This document shows positions 42,925-53,649 of a DNA stretch of 64,000 nt, piece by piece (positions within the stretch are counted from its first letter, which is position 1; each line of letters begins with the position of its first letter). The position numbers were made by a program, and so were the translations under genes. Origin of the DNA: Triglochin maritima (lineage: Eukaryota; Streptophyta; Magnoliopsida; Alismatales; Juncaginaceae); the NCBI GenBank assembly GCA_963682175.1, contig OY821790.1, positions 322,501 to 386,500 on the forward strand. The letters run 5' to 3'. The notes under the pieces were generated by a model. It saw nothing but the letters and a program-made list of their open reading frames with translations, did no database searches and was not told the origin of the DNA.

Positions 42925-45900
42925 ATGCCTCCAAGACGGGTTGTGCCTGCGGTTGAGACTCGCGATTCGAGTGAGACTGTGAGAGAGGAGGCCCGGGAGG
43001 CAGAGCGCAGGGTCCTGTTCGATACCGTGGAGCGGTTGAGCGGGATGTTGGAGCGCCAGGCAGCGCAGAGTGCGCAGACGGGGGTCGGTGTGATGCACGA
43101 CCGGTTCATGAGGTAGCACCCTCCAACTTTTACTGGGCAGATGGATGCAGAGGCAGCTGAGGAGTGGATCCTCACTATGCAGACGATCTTCAGGGTTATC
43201 GATTGTACTCCAAAGAAGAAGGTGGACCTGGCCACCTATGTGCTGAGGGGAGCCGCAGCAAACTGGTGGAGATCGACTGCTGCAGTTGTGTTCACCGGTC
43301 GAGAGGATGTGTCGTGGGAGGAGTTCGTTGAGGAGTTCAACGAGCAGTACTTTCCGGAGCACGTGCGAGACAGGAAGAGGGAGGAGTTCCTGGCCCTGGA
43401 GCAGAGGGGCATGACACTGGAGGAGTACATTGGGAAGTTTAACGCCCTTGCGCGTTACTGTCCAGAGATCTTCGTCACCCAGGCGCAGAGGTCGATGAAG
43501 TTTGTCAGGGGACTCCGGAAGCAACTGAGGACCTGTGTGCTGTCGAGCATGCCGCGCACCTTGGCGGATGCTGTGAGGAGTGCCACTATTATGGAAAGAG
43601 ACTACCGGGAGAACTACCAGGATGAGAGGAGACCGGTCGGGAGATCCTCAGGGAGGCCAGGAGGGCAGAGTTTGGGGAACCAGGGCAAGAGGCCCCGGAT
43701 CGAGGGAGCAGGGGTGCCGCAGCCAGAGGCGTGCAGGAGCTGTGGCAGAGTGCACACTGGGCGCTGCTTCGGGCCGGGTACTTGTCATGGTTGTGGTCAG
43801 CCGGGCCACTTCGTCAGGAATTGCCCTAGCAAGGGCGCTGGACCGAGCAGACCTCCGGGACCTCCGATTGCCAGTGGAGGCGGAGCTAGGAGACCTGCAG
43901 CACCTCAGCAGGGTCAGCGCACTGGACGAGTCTTCACTATCCAGGCGGAGGAGGCGAGGGACGCCAGCACTGTCGTGGAAGGTACACTTCTTGTGGCAGG
44001 TTTAGATGCTAGGGTGCTTTTTGACTGTCGCGCGACACACTCATTCATCTCGGAGCGATTTGCGGGAGTGTTGGGCTGTACCCTTGCGATGTTGACTGCC
44101 ACTTTGGAGGTCAGCACACCCCTGGGTCAGGTGGGCACTGTGGGGAGCTTCGTCCCCGGCGCCACGATTGTTTCGGGAGACCAAGATTTTCCGGCAGATC
44201 TGGTCTTGCTACCGATGGAGGACTTCGACGTTATTCTTGGGATGGACTGGCTGTCCCAGCATGACGTGCGTGTCCTTTGCCGTGAGAAGAAGATTTTGAT
44301 TCCGAGGATGGGGTTGCCTGATATCGTGATTAGAGGAGTCAGGAACAGAGGAGGCCGCATTGTGGTGTCAGCTTTGAGGGCTCAGAGGTTGATACAGCAG
44401 GGTTGCAGAGCATTCCTAGCGACGCTGGTTGTTCCAGAGGCTGAGTCACCGAGGTTGGACGAGATAGATGTGGTGCGGGAGTTTACAGAGGTGTTTCCAG
44501 ATGATATCCCCGGATTGCCGCCTCCGCAAGAGATGGAGTTTTGTATTGAGCTGGTAGCAGACACCTCACCACACTCAAAAGCCCCGTACAGGATGGCGCC
44601 CGCAGAGTTGGCAGAGTTGAAGAAACAATTACATGAGCTGATGGAGGCTGGTTTCATCAGACCGAGTGTCTCACCTTGGGGCGCGCCAGTGTTGTTTGTG
44701 AAGAAGAAGGACGGGTCTTTACGGATGTGCATTGATTATAGGATGCTGAACAAGGTCACCGTCAAGAATAGGTATCCCCTACCTAGGATTCAGGACCTAT
44801 TCGATCAGTTGCAGTCAGCGAAGGTCTTCTCTAAGATAGACCTACGTTCAGGATACCATCAGCTGAGGATTCGAGAGGAGGATGTCCAGAAGACAGCATT
44901 CAGGACCAGATATGGGCACTATGAGTTCTTGGTGATGCCTTTTGGGTTGATGAACGCTCTGGCAACTTTCATGGATCTGATGAGCCGGACGTTCAGGCAG
45001 TACTTGGATAGTTGTGTCGTTGTCTTTGTGGATGATATCCTGATCTACTCACCCGATGTGGAGCAGCACAGAGAGCACCTGCGGTTAGTACTTAGCATTT
45101 TGAGAGGCCAGAGGTTGTATGCTAAGTTTTCGAAGTGCAAATTCTGGTTGGACAGAGTCGCATTTCTTGGTCACATTGTTTCGGCGGAGGGTATTTCGGT
45201 GGATCCGGTGAAGGTAGAGGCAGTGACTGAGTGGAGAGCCCCTACGAGCGTGACGGAGATCAGAAGCTTTGTTGGATTGGCGGGTTACTACCGTCGCTTC
45301 ATCAAAGACTTCTCGAGGTTAGCTGCACCTCTGACTGCCCTGACGCAGAAGGGAGTCACTTTTGTTTGGTCCCAGAAGTACGAGGACAGCTTTCAGGAGC
45401 TGAAGAGACGACTGACGACAGCTCCAGTTTTGACTCTGCCGAGCGGCACAGGAGGTTTTGTGGTCTACAATGGCGCGTCAGGCGTTGGGTTGGGTTGCGT
45501 GTTGATGCAGCACGGGAGAGTGATTGCATACGCTTCGAGGCAGCTGAAGACTCATGAGAGGAATTACCCGACGCATGACTTGGAGTTGGCAGCCGTTGTG
45601 CACGCACTGAAGACATGGAGACACTACCTGTATGGCGAGCAGTTCGAGGTATTCACCGATCACCAGAGTCTGAAGTACCTCTTCTCCCAGAAGGAGTTGA
45701 ATATGAGACAGCGCCGTTGGTTAGAGTTCATTAAGGACTACGATTTCACCATCTCCTACAACCCAGGGAAGGCGAATTCAGTTGCAGACGCCTTGAGTAG
45801 GAGAGTGGAGGTATCAGTTGCAGGTTTGTGCCTTCAGGAGTGGAGACTGCTTGAGTCATTGGCAGAGTGGAGGTCGTTCACTGGGGACTCTGAGGGAGCT

Positions 45901-47367
45901 GTGTTAGCTGGGTTGCGGGTAGAGCCACAAACAGTCTCACAGGTAGTACAGGCGCAGCGTGAGGATGATGAGTTGGCTAGTTTGCTGGAGTTGACTGCCA
46001 GAAAGGGGTCAGATTTCAGTGTTGGGGTCGATGGTGGTCTGAGATTCAGAGGGCGGATCTGGGTGCCGAGGGTTGATGGGATGAGAGATGACATCATGGA
46101 GGAGGCACACAGAGCGAAGTACACCATCCATCCAGGGAGCACGAAGATGTATAAGGACCTGCAGCGGAATTTCTGGTGGAGAGGCATGAAGAAGGACATT
46201 GCAGAGTTCGTGAGTCGGTGTTTGGTCTGTCAGCAGGTGAAGATTGAGCACCAGAGGCCAGCTGGGCCTATGCAGAGTATCGAGCTTCCAGAGTGGAAGT
46301 GAGAGCACGTGACGATGGACTTCGTTACGGGGCTACCGAAGACGAGGCGGTTCCATGACGCGATTTGGGTGATAGTCGATAGACTGACCAAGTCGGCGCA
46401 CTTTCTGGCCATTAGGACCACCTTGCCTTTGGAGAGTCTGGCGAAGCTGTATGTAGAGGAGATCGTCAGATTACACGGAGTACCGGTGAGCATCATCTCT
46501 AACAGAGATCCGAGGTTCACATCCAGATTTTGGGGGAGTCTGCAGCAGGCACTGGGGACACGTCTGAGGTTCAGTACAGCTTTTCACCAGCAGACAGACG
46601 GTCAGTCAGAGAGGACTATCTAGACTTTGGAGGATATGCTGAGGGCTTGCACGCTGGACTGGGCTGGACACTGGGATGAGCATCTACCTCTGATCGAGTT
46701 CGCCTACAACAACAGCTACCATGCTAGTATTGGGATGGCACCGTATGAGGCATTGTACGGGAGGTCGTGCAGATCACCGGTATGCTGGAGTGACGTAGGT
46801 GAGAGGCAGTTAGTGGGTCCAGAGCTTGTGCAGATGTACGCATAGAAAGTTGACCTGATCAGGAGGAGGTTGGCTACAGCACAGAGCAGACAGAAGAGTT
46901 ATGCTGACCGACGCAGGTGGACTTTGAGCTTTGAGGTTGGAGATCACGTCTTCCTGAAGATTTCACCAGCTCGGGGAGTGATGAGGTTCGGGAAGAAGGG
47001 GAAGCTCAGTCCGAGGTATGTCGGACCTTTTGAGATCTTGGACCGTGTCGGGGAGGTCGCCTACAGAGTTGCTTTGCCACCACAGTTCTCTGGCCTTCAC
47101 AACGTCTTCCATGTTTCTATGTTGAGGAAGTACGTTGCAGACTCGACACATGTGATAGAGATTGCAGTACCTGAGATTCGGCAGGACTTGTCACTTGAGG
47201 AGAGGCCAGTTGAGATCATCGATCGAATCGACCATCAGCTCAGGAGGAGGACCATTCCGATGGTTAAGGTCAGATGGCAGCATCACAGTGAGCGTGAGGC
47301 CACCTGGGAGATCGAGGAAGAAGTTCGGAAGTAGTATCCAGAGCTTTTCGGTAAGTTACCTTTCTGA
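42925..47367 (+). pseudogene. Ty3/gypsy gag-pol polyprotein, one frame with five nonsense codons
   Basis: About 1480 codons in one phase. Order: gag from ATG 42925 (MPPRRVVPAVE); CCHC knuckle [14 protein letters not shown] at 43783-43824; protease near 44020 reading [10 protein letters not shown], where the sister copy at 3980 has DCGAT, so the active-site glycine is lost; RT with VVFVDDIL near 45020; RNase H with [12 protein letters not shown], where the sister has YSDASG, so a catalytic aspartate is lost; integrase HHCC (CLVCQQVK near 46225); core [30 protein letters not shown]; chromodomain-like end VRWQHHSEREATWEIEEE near 47265-47325. Stops at 43114 (TAG), 46300 (TGA), 46621 (TAG), 46843 (TAG) and 47332 (TAG). 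A dead copy. Confidence 0.95.
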
Positions 47368-47385
47368 TTTCGGGGCAAAATCCTT

Positions 47386-47400
47386 TTAAGGAGGGTGGAT
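47386..47400 (+). other. Polypurine tract of the Ty3/gypsy element
   Basis: TTAAGGAGGGTGGAT directly before the 3' LTR. Confidence 0.85.
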
Positions 47401-49226
47401 TGTTAAGACCTAATCCTTGTTTAGGGGTTAAACCCACGAATTTAGGGTGGAGGCATGGGTGTTGTGTGCTTTGCATGGGGAAGAGGGGAGAGAAGAATGG
47501 GTTTAGGGTGATAGGTTGTGGTCGGCTACTGTAGCGCATGCATGGGTTTTGGGTATAAGAGCAAACTCATCTCATCTCTCTCTCTTGTTGCCCATTCGTG
47601 TTTTTCCACCCAAACTCACCCTTTTCCTTTGCATCCCGACGACCAGAGGAGGAAGGAGGAGAGCCCCGGCGACGTGGTGGAGGCGCAAGCGAAGGAGAAG
47701 CGACGAGAACGGAGGAAAGAGGGAGTCGAGGCTAGAAGTGACGCCGAAGGAGGAGGAGCTCGCCGCACACGTCTTCTTCACGGTGAAAGGTATGCCAAGT
47801 CTTCATATTAACTCCCCAAGAGGTGTGGGAGTGTAGGGGGCGACGTTGGTGTCGTTTCCCCGGCGAACCCAACTGGACAGAGGTTGAAGACGCTATGTTC
47901 GGTCGACCGGTAGTGTGGTTCGGTCGACCGAACGAGGTCTGTGTGATGCTTATCCAGGAGGGAAATGTATGTTCGGTCGACCGGTGGTTGGTCTCGGTCG
48001 ACCGAGTTTAGTATATATTTGCTTACTGCCCGAAAACGGTCGAACGACGTCTGTGTGACGGTCGACCGTTTATGCCAAATTTTAGCGGGAATATTTTATA
48101 AGGGTTATATTAGTCTGGTCGACCGGTGGTTGTTTCGGTCGACCGAACCCAGTAGATAGGATAGACAGACCTTCGGCCGACCGAGTGTGTGTCTCGGTCG
48201 ACCGAACTGCGCAAAGTCGGTCAAGAGCGTTGACCATCTAAACGGTCGACCGCTCGTTGTGATCCGGTCGACCGACCGCGTGCAGTTTTTCTGCAGTGAA
48301 GTGCCTGTAGATCGGTCGACCGGAAGGGAGGTTTCGGTCGACCGAATGCTGTAGGCAGGATTCAGGCAGTTTTCCTTATCGGTTGAACGGACCCTGGTTC
48401 GACCGACAAGATATATATGTATATAAAATGTATAGCATAGACCTTCCAAACGGTCGACTGCTAGATTTGACCTTGTTCGACTGGTGGGTCGAACTATTTT
48501 CTTTGGTGGATTTATCCACACGCGAGACGTCGAGCTTAGGTGACTACCGGCTGCCGAGCCCACGGTCGATCACCGGACCTCGGAGCTACGAATTTCACCT
48601 ACGACGAGAGCGTAGTTCAGTTGGACCCCTTGAGCCTGTGCGGCAGAGGGATGCCTTCCATGCCTGTGTGGGTGGTAGATGCCTTCTTCCTTGTGTAGGG
48701 AGGGGTTGCACTTTCCGTGTGTCGGAGAGCGAGGTCACTTGTGCCTGTGCGGCCGAGAGACGCCTTCTTCCTTTTGTAGGGAGGGAATGCACTTTCCTTG
48801 TGTTGGAGAGCGGAGGCAGTCAGTGGGCCCGAGGCGGATTTGCATTGCACGTGCATTCATGGCTTTTCGTATATTGTTCTGTTTATGATAGGAGATGTTG
48901 GCATACGGGGTTCCTTGCGGGAACTCATGCAGATTTTATGTTTCATTTTCAGGGATCAGGCAGTCGTAGGTTGGTGGTGACCGAGGGGAGTACCTCCGGG
49001 ATCGGGTCCTGTCTTCTTATCGTTTTTGTAGAGGTAGTGATTACAGTAGTTATGTAGTAGACATGTAATCGCTCTTTTGACACTCTGTATTATGACTTCC
49101 ACGTGGAGATATTTTATATATATGTATTCAGTTGACTTTCCAGTAACGTACCCTTGTTGACCGTTGACGGTCGTATGTTGTATGTTTTATTTTGAAAATT
49201 TTCTTCTGCTGTTTCGGGACGTTACA
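47401..49226 (+). repeat. 3' LTR of the Ty3/gypsy element
   Basis: 1826 bp. Its GGTCGACC array (47901-48343) keeps strict pairs, including 47901/47922 (21 bp) where the 5' LTR has a triplet, and 48244/48266 (22 bp) where the 5' LTR has a single motif. Paired duplicated block as in the 5' LTR. Confidence 0.95.
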
Positions 49227-49363
49227 AAAACAAAACAAAAAATCACCCAAACAAGATAGACATGCCGGTCAACTTCACAACACTTATTAAACAAGCAAAC
49301 CAAAAACATATATAAACACTCAACAAACACACACCATAAAATGAAATCCAATCCAATCCTGCT

Positions 49364-50854
49364 TCACTGGGACGGACGGTAGTAAGAATAAACGGAGTAG
49401 AAAGTCTGAACCACAGTGAGACCAAGAAGGAAAATAGCAGCAGCAAGTGAGATGAGAGCCCAAGGACTCCTGAAGTATGTGTGTATCAGATTTGCCCTCC
49501 ACTTGTTCCACCTCTTCCCACAGTACTTGTTCACCCTCCTTTGGACGTCGTCGAGGCTACTATCTGGATCCAAGGTCACATCCCTTGACAGGTTGTTGAA
49601 GAGCTTGGCCACCGCCTTATCGCTTCCCAGAGCGTTATGAATGATCTTTCTGAATTCCAAAATGTTAACATCTTTCGCAGAGTCAATGATGTTGTCCATG
49701 AAGAACACGTAGGAAGTGACCTCGTTGCCTACGCCAACATGGAGCCTTTCGTAAGCCATTAGGTTGAGGAACATCGACTCCATTGTGTCGTCCACCATGA
49801 TGACCGGCAGCCGGAGGACACCACGCTTGAAGGTGATGTCTTTGAGGCTACTCGTGTTGCTTGTCTTGAACACAACTCCAGCCTCGTTGAGTTCCATGGC
49901 AGACATAATGATGTTGTTGTTATCCGTCGACCCTTCAGCTGATCTAGACTTCTTCTTCTTCTTGTTGCTGGAACGGTAGGGACCTTGGATCAAGTTCTTG
50001 CGGTAGACGTCAAGGGCATGGAGGCCAATTACGTCGAACTTCGGATAAGCCCACTGGTTGGGAAAGAAGAACTTCAGTACCAGCCTACTGATGTCCGTTG
50101 GATCCTCATGCTGCATCTGTTATATATATATATACTTATCAAATTAAACTTCAAATTACTTATAGTATACATAACACTATATATAATTAAGTATGTACTA
50201 ATATTAATTTATTACCATAGGGCTTTGTGATTCCACATCTACAAGCTTCTGGAGGACCAAGAGAGGAATTTGGTTCTCAATCATGAGCATATCTCTCTTG
50301 ATGTAGGGAATGGTGTGTAATGTCCCGTGATGGCTGAAAATGGGGTCATTGGCAGCATAATCTCCGGCACCATTAACATTGGTTCCGGTGACGTGCCGTA
50401 GAATCTCCAGCATGAAGCAACCATCCATCACCATGAGCTTAAGGAAATTGTCTGCATTATGGTCGCCTGTCCACTCCGGATCGAGCCTCTCGTAAGCGCC
50501 CATGATGGCGGGAAGGGCCTCCCTCATGGGGTTCAAGAAGTCGGCAATCGGAAGCTTGGCTCGGTTGATGAAGTGGAGGAGAGCCCTGCGCTTGTGGTTG
50601 TCCATGAGGAGGAGGTTGGGATCGTGGTGGTGGTAGGGACCGAAGGAGGCCATGGTGGGCTTGTAGGCAGTGGGGTTGAGGTCTTTGATGCATGATGGGA
50701 CCATGTAGATGCACTGGTTGTCCCACTGCCCGCACTCCTCGCATAAGTTCACCTTCGAGCTCCGGTTGTCGACGTCCACCACCCAATCTCTGATCACCTC
50801 CTCTCTTGCTAAAGTAGTATAATTATTGTTGTTGCTAGTGGCGGTACTACTCAT
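49364..50854 (-). CDS. DUF247 (UPF0481) membrane-anchored protein, two exons, 463 aa
   Basis: Exon 1 is 50854-50216 and exon 2 is 50116-49364; the 99-bp intron has GT-AG borders (ATG/GTAATA, ATAACAG/ATG) and joins in phase 0. Family features in order: YMVPSCIKDLNPTAYKP, FGPYHHHDPNLL, HKRRALLHFINR, MVMDGCFMLEILRHV, RDMLMIENQIPLLVLQKL, then in exon 2 LNLMAYERLHVG, EVTSYVFFMDNIIDS and ALGSDKAVAKLFNNL. One C-terminal membrane segment (ALISLAAAIFLLGLTVVQTF) ends seven residues before the stop region YRPSQ. Length is normal and no lesion is seen. An upstream in-frame ATG at 50899 is less likely because a TATA box at 50931-50941 would put transcription start almost on it. DUF247 is a large plant family; some members are pollen factors at grass self-incompatibility loci, but most have no known role. 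Confidence 0.93.
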
Positions 50855-50930
50855 TGTTATATCAGACTTGTGCAAGTTATATAAAATGAACACGTACACA
50901 ATTAATAATTAAACTTGGTGCTTGTTTGTT

Positions 50931-50941
50931 GTATATAAAGG
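50931..50941 (-). promoter_or_regulatory. Probable TATA box of the DUF247 gene
   Basis: Minus strand CTTTATATAC, 77-87 bp upstream of the chosen ATG at 50854 and 32-42 bp upstream of the alternative ATG. Confidence 0.55.
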
Positions 50942-51375
50942 GAAGAGATCAAAGGATTAATGGAGGGTTGGAGCGGTGGTGAAGCAACACAAGAACTAAT
51001 GCACATGCATTGTAGATATGATACAACTGGCATGCATGGAAATGTATATGTGCTTTCTTTGATGGAAGGTAAGGTATTGCTACCTAAGTGGTCCATTGCA
51101 TTGATAGCTTTACCAACACTATGGCATGGTATATCATATGCTTGCTTCATCAACTAATTAAGAACCCGAAGGAGAACTTACATATATATAATATATATCT
51201 CAACGTACGTACTGCTATATATACCTCGCATAATCACAAAATGTAACTTGCATGTGAAAGTGGTGCGTGAGAAGAGTGAAATATTTCATGGGCTCAAACT
51301 TTGTGGATTTCTCTTCACAGATTTGTTCATTATATAAATTAATTACATGTATACATATACATATTACACTATAAA
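50942..51375. other. Upstream region of the DUF247 gene
   Basis: Noncoding, with ATATATA runs near 51182-51225. It continues at 58420 once the copia element (51381-58414) is removed. Confidence 0.55.
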
Positions 51376-51380
51376 TGAAT

Positions 51381-53584
51381 TGTTGTTGTTTACCTTGAAT
51401 ATGTAAAATAGGTATTTCTGTGTAAAAACAGACATTCGGTCGACAGGTATTTCATTTTGGCATCTAGGAAAAGTGTCTGGACATTTTCGGTCGACCGGTA
51501 GGTCTTAACCGGTCGACCGCTTTTGCATTTGGTCGTCCAGGAAAACTTCTTGGAAATTTCCGGTCGACCGGTAGTTCTCACTCAGTTGACAGGGTGGAGT
51601 GTTGTGACACTGCCTAGAAATTTTCGGTCAACCAAAGCCGCGCGACAGTCAACCGGTGAAGCTCTGGATCATGCTACAGTTTAAGTTTGACCAACCGTTG
51701 CACCCGTTTGGTCGGCCGTTTGGAACAACTTGTAGGATATCGTGAATGCGGCTTAGTTCTAATCGATTTTAAGTTAATTACCTACTTGTTTAAGCAATCA
51801 AGGAATGCATAGTGGAATTAAAAACTAAACAAGCAAGTAATGAGGAAATAATGCAAACCACAAGAAGGCACCAGATTTTTATAGAGTTTCAGTCTCCCGC
51901 CTACTTCCTCTCTTGCAAGTTCCGCTCGAACTCCATCGAGCTCCGCCCGCGTCTTCACTATCAACCTCGTTATGGGCCGAGATTAAGTCTTTACACCACA
52001 AGCACCGTGAACACCCTCGCTTGCTCGATTTCTTCCTCTCACAATCCGAGAAGGACACTTCGGGCTTCACCGAAGTCCTTGCTTCTTTACAATAGTGGGT
52101 TGAGTGGATCACTCACTCTCTAACTTGAGCACACTTAGCTTAGGATATGAAATTTATCTAAGATGTGGAAGTGTAAGCTTGGAGAGTATGATTTGGGGAA
52201 TGGGAGACTTGGAGCTTTCTCTTAAGTGTATATGACAATAGGAAATGGAAAAGTCTTCTAGTTGTGTCATGGGAACACCTATTTATAAGCTCCTAAGGTG
52301 GTATAGCCGTTGAGTATAAGTTGGGTAAGGTTTGAGTAGGATCACAAAATAGAAACCTATAGGACCCAATTCAGAACAAGTTCGGTCGACCGAATCGGGT
52401 AGAACGGTCGACCGGATGGCAATTTGAACAATGTTCGGTCGACCGAAAAGAGAACGGTCGAACGAAATATGTTATAACATAGGTACACTTAAGTTAATGT
52501 TCGAACACCAAGTAGGGTTCGGTCGACTGTAAACTTTCAGACTCTACGGGGTTGAAAAAAATGATCAAGTTCGGTCGATCGAAACAAAGTCCACGGTCGA
52601 CTGGAAACTTCCAGGTAGTTTGGGTTTGTCGAGACATTTATGTTCGGTCGACCGATAGGCAATTGTATTTTGGGGTATGGGTGAATAATTCGAAAACGAT
52701 TGTTTGTATAATATGACAAGTCTAACAGTAGGAAAATTATGTTTACATGGTCGACCAAAAAGGTCAGAACGGTCGACCGATCGGGTAGTAAAATTCACTC
52801 TTAGTTAAAGGAAACAAACGGTCAACCAAAGGTCTGAACGATCGACCGAATTGACTATGGCCGACCTAATTAGTGAAGTCCAATTGATGTGAGATTTCGT
52901 GTGTGACTTCTATAATGAACCTAGTGTGTATATGAGTGGTTTTTAGCTCCAGTATGCTCAATTACACATATTTCCTAAAACTCAAAATGAGCTTTATTAC
53001 ATGTCTTGACTTGATTTTCTTTCTTCCTTGAGTCTTGATCACCTGTAGAAGTTAGCACAATGCAATATATATGCTATGCAATATGTGCTACTCCACATTG
53101 ATTACTATTAAGATTAGGTTGATTAAATCATCAAAACATAAATTAAGGCAAAAAAGCCAACACAACTCTCCCCACGATCTGCACATCCTTTACTCCATTT
53201 TTTGGTACAATTGATACTTGTTTTGGCCTAATATATAAAGGCAATTTCGTCCTCCTTTGTAAAAATAATCTCTAGTATTGTCTACTTTGCATTCTTGATA
53301 GAAAGAGAGAGAGAATCCTTGTATAGATTCCGATAAGAGCAATTTCAGTCGGATTTTTCATCGCCGGTTGGTTCGTGTGTTCTGTAAACCTCTTGTGTAA
53401 TTCGTTTATCTATAGTAGATTGAGGTTGTGTCGTTCGTGGTTTTTCCCGCATTGGTTTCCACATTAATTCTTGTGTCTTGCGTGGTTTGGTGTTGGTGAT
53501 TTGCATTATTTTTTGTTCATTCCTCCATCATATTTGTTATTTTCGTTTTGTTTCATATTTTGGGATTAATCTTATTCCCTAACA
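51381..53584 (+). repeat. 5' LTR of the Tork-like element, interrupted at 51731-53167
   Basis: Left part 51381-51730 holds eroded GGTCGACC pairs (for example near 51488/51510 and 51563); right part 53168-53584 resumes at TCCCCACGATCTGC, matching the 3' LTR at about 57997. TATA-like CTAATATATAAAGG near 53230. Confidence 0.9.
51731..53162 (-). mobile_element. Solo LTR of the SIRE-like copia family, TSD CAACT
   Basis: Flanked by perfect CAACT at 51726-51730 and 53163-53167. On the minus strand it starts TGTTGGCTTTTTTGCC and ends GATATCCTACA, matching the LTRs at 32881 and 36660. Motif pairs (plus coordinates) include 52384/52406, 52437/52456, 52500/52522, 52573/52595, 52749/52771 and 52820/52840; the 19-bp pair occupies the same place as the 19-bp pair at 33668/33687. 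It landed inside the 5' LTR of the Tork-like element. Confidence 0.95.
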
Positions 53585-53649
53585 ACTGGTATCAGAGCTT
53601 TTTGGTCCGAATTCTTGGGGTTTTATTGATCTTTCTTTGCAAATACACA

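Larger units (their letters stand above)
40970..49226 (+). mobile_element. Complete chromovirus-like Ty3/gypsy element, TSD AAAAC, inactive
   Basis: An 8257-bp element with AAAAC at 40965-40969 and 49227-49231. LTRs of 1824 and 1826 bp start TGTTAAGACC and end GACGTTACA; they differ by roughly 40 substitutions (about 2%) plus one 21-bp, one 22-bp and one 1-bp indel. tRNA-Met type primer site and a purine tract AAGGAGGGTGGAT are in place. One gag-pol frame in the Ty3 order (gag, protease, RT, RNase H, integrase, chromodomain-like end) is interrupted by five nonsense codons but no frameshift. It inserted about 130 bp downstream of the DUF247 gene. Confidence 0.97.

Noticed and set aside
42883..43524. 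213-residue minus-strand open frame
   Set aside because: Antisense shadow of the gypsy gag region, which has a clear zinc knuckle and conserved gag motifs.
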